Shown here piece by piece: positions 7,241 through 8,022 of a stretch of DNA of 8,022 nt (its first letter is position 1; every line of letters begins with the position of its first letter). The notes below the pieces were generated by a model that was not told where the DNA came from, did no database searches, and was given only the letters and a program-made list of their open reading frames with translations. The stretch comes from Flavobacteriaceae bacterium UBA7446 (GTDB lineage Bacteria > Bacteroidota > Bacteroidia > Flavobacteriales > Flavobacteriaceae): the NCBI GenBank assembly GCA_002478685.1, contig DLPY01000021.1, positions 1 through 8,022 of the forward strand, read 5' to 3'. The translations under genes were made by a program, and so were the position numbers.

Positions 7241-8022
7241 GATATGCCTAATTCAGCCAAAATATGATTGATTTTTAAATCTAAAATTTCTTTGGTGCTT
7301 CTGTAGTTTTCTACCGAATCAAGCTTGGTGTTTACACTCACATAGAACTTAATTTTTGGTTCGGTTCCACTTGGACGTGCTGCCACTCGTGTGCCATCTT
7401 CGGATATAAAAATCAATACATTGGCTTTTGGCAAAGTTATTGTTTCTTTTTCTTGCGATTGTAAATTATGGCGCGTAGCCGTTGCATAATCCTCAAGATG
7501 TGTGATAACACTGCCGTCCAAGCTTTTGGGTGGATTACTACGGAATTGCTCCATTAAGCTTTCAATTTCTGCTGCTCCAGACTTTCCTTTTTTAACTAAC
7601 GAAACCAATTTTTCCTGGTAAAGCCCCAATTTTTCGTAAGTAGATAATAGGGTATTGAAAAACGAACTTCCATTCGATTTTGCTTCCGCAGCCAATTCAC
7701 AGGCCAACAAAGCAGCAGTAACGGCATCTTTGTCGCGGACAAAATCGCCCACCATAAAACCAAAACTTTCCTCACCTCCGCCAAGACATTTTTGGTTGGG
7801 GTATTGCTCTATCATTTGAGCAATCCACTTAAGGCCTGTAAGTCCAAGTTTGCACTCGATTCCGTAATGCTTTGCTAAACAGAGCATCATAGGCGTAGAA
7901 ACCACTGTGGAGCCCACAAAAGCGTTGTCACTATTTCTAAAATTGCCCTTGCTCAAAATAAAATCGGTCATGGCAATCATGGTTTGGTTGCCGTTTAAAA
8001 GCTCTAATTCGTTGATTTCGTT
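7237..8022 (-). CDS. Phosphoglucomutase/phosphomannomutase (phospho-sugar mutase), C-terminal part, truncated by window edge
   Basis: The 261 visible residues are the C-terminal half of an alpha-D-phosphohexomutase, a cytoplasmic enzyme that interconverts hexose 1- and 6-phosphates. It supplies sugar nucleotides for envelope polysaccharides and glycogen-type metabolism. The frame is open from the window edge, starting with residues NEINELELLNGNQTM; the ATG at 7980 is internal, because the preceding LLNGNQT already belongs to the family. GGGEESFG (81-88 of the visible part, codons at 7782-7759) is the sugar-specificity loop, followed by VRDKDAV. RPSGTEPKIKFY (216-227, RPSGTEP codons at 7377-7357) is the phosphate-binding loop of domain 4. 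The catalytic phosphoserine and metal-binding domains lie upstream of the window. The GEESFG form points to the roughly 570-residue phosphoglucomutase group; whether glucose or mannose is preferred cannot be decided here. It appears to lead an operon with the ABC exporter and methyltransferase. Confidence 0.93.
   Translation of the reverse strand, partial: NEINELELLNGNQTMIAMTDFILSKGNFRNSDNAFVGSTVVSTPMMLCLAKHYGIECKLGLTGLKWIAQMIEQYPNQKCLGGGEESFGFMVGDFVRDKDAVTAALLACELAAEAKSNGSSFFNTLLSTYEKLGLYQEKLVSLVKKGKSGAAEIESLMEQFRSNPPKSLDGSVITHLEDYATATRHNLQSQEKETITLPKANVLIFISEDGTRVAARPSGTEPKIKFYVSVNTKLDSVENYRSTKEILDLKINHILAELGIS

Noticed and set aside
7237..7980. A complete 247-residue gene starting at ATG 7980
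   Set aside because: The same frame stays open to the window edge, and the 14 codons upstream encode conserved mutase sequence (LLNGNQT), so the ATG is internal to a truncated gene.

Overview
The window looks like an ordinary chromosomal housekeeping segment from a member of the Bacteroidota, most likely a Flavobacteriia-like lineage. This is inferred from four things: AT-rich DNA, start codons without a clear Shine-Dalgarno sequence, a TAnnTTTG-type promoter element in front of purL, and a single-chain PurL and other proteins whose wording matches that phylum as I know it. No rRNA, tRNA or other marker settles the taxonomy. All five genes lie on the minus strand, so transcription runs from high to low coordinates. 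The standard bacterial code fits: stops are TGA, TAA, TAG and TAA.

In transcription order the layout is as follows. 8022-7237 holds the C-terminal 261 residues of a phosphoglucomutase/phosphomannomutase that enters from outside the window. 7240-5417 is an MsbA-like ABC exporter with fused membrane and ATPase domains; its ATG overlaps the mutase stop by 4 bases. 5412-4198 is an RsmB/NOP-family RNA cytosine-5 methyltransferase that starts 4 bases after the exporter stop. 4197-4101 is a 97-base AT-rich gap that probably carries the purL promoter. 4100-459 is purL, full length. 458-427 is a short spacer. 426-1 is the N-terminal 142 residues of a long-chain acyl-CoA synthetase that runs off the window.

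The first three genes are packed tightly enough to be one translation-coupled operon. Their products act in sugar-phosphate conversion, envelope lipid or drug export, and ribosomal RNA modification, so the grouping need not mean a shared pathway. purL (step 4 of IMP synthesis) appears to start a second unit that may run on into the acyl-CoA synthetase gene.

Every key motif I looked for is intact and I see no frameshift. I found no mobile element, CRISPR array, RNA gene, riboswitch or convincing intrinsic terminator. I do not see a novel system here; the findings are modest and scored accordingly.
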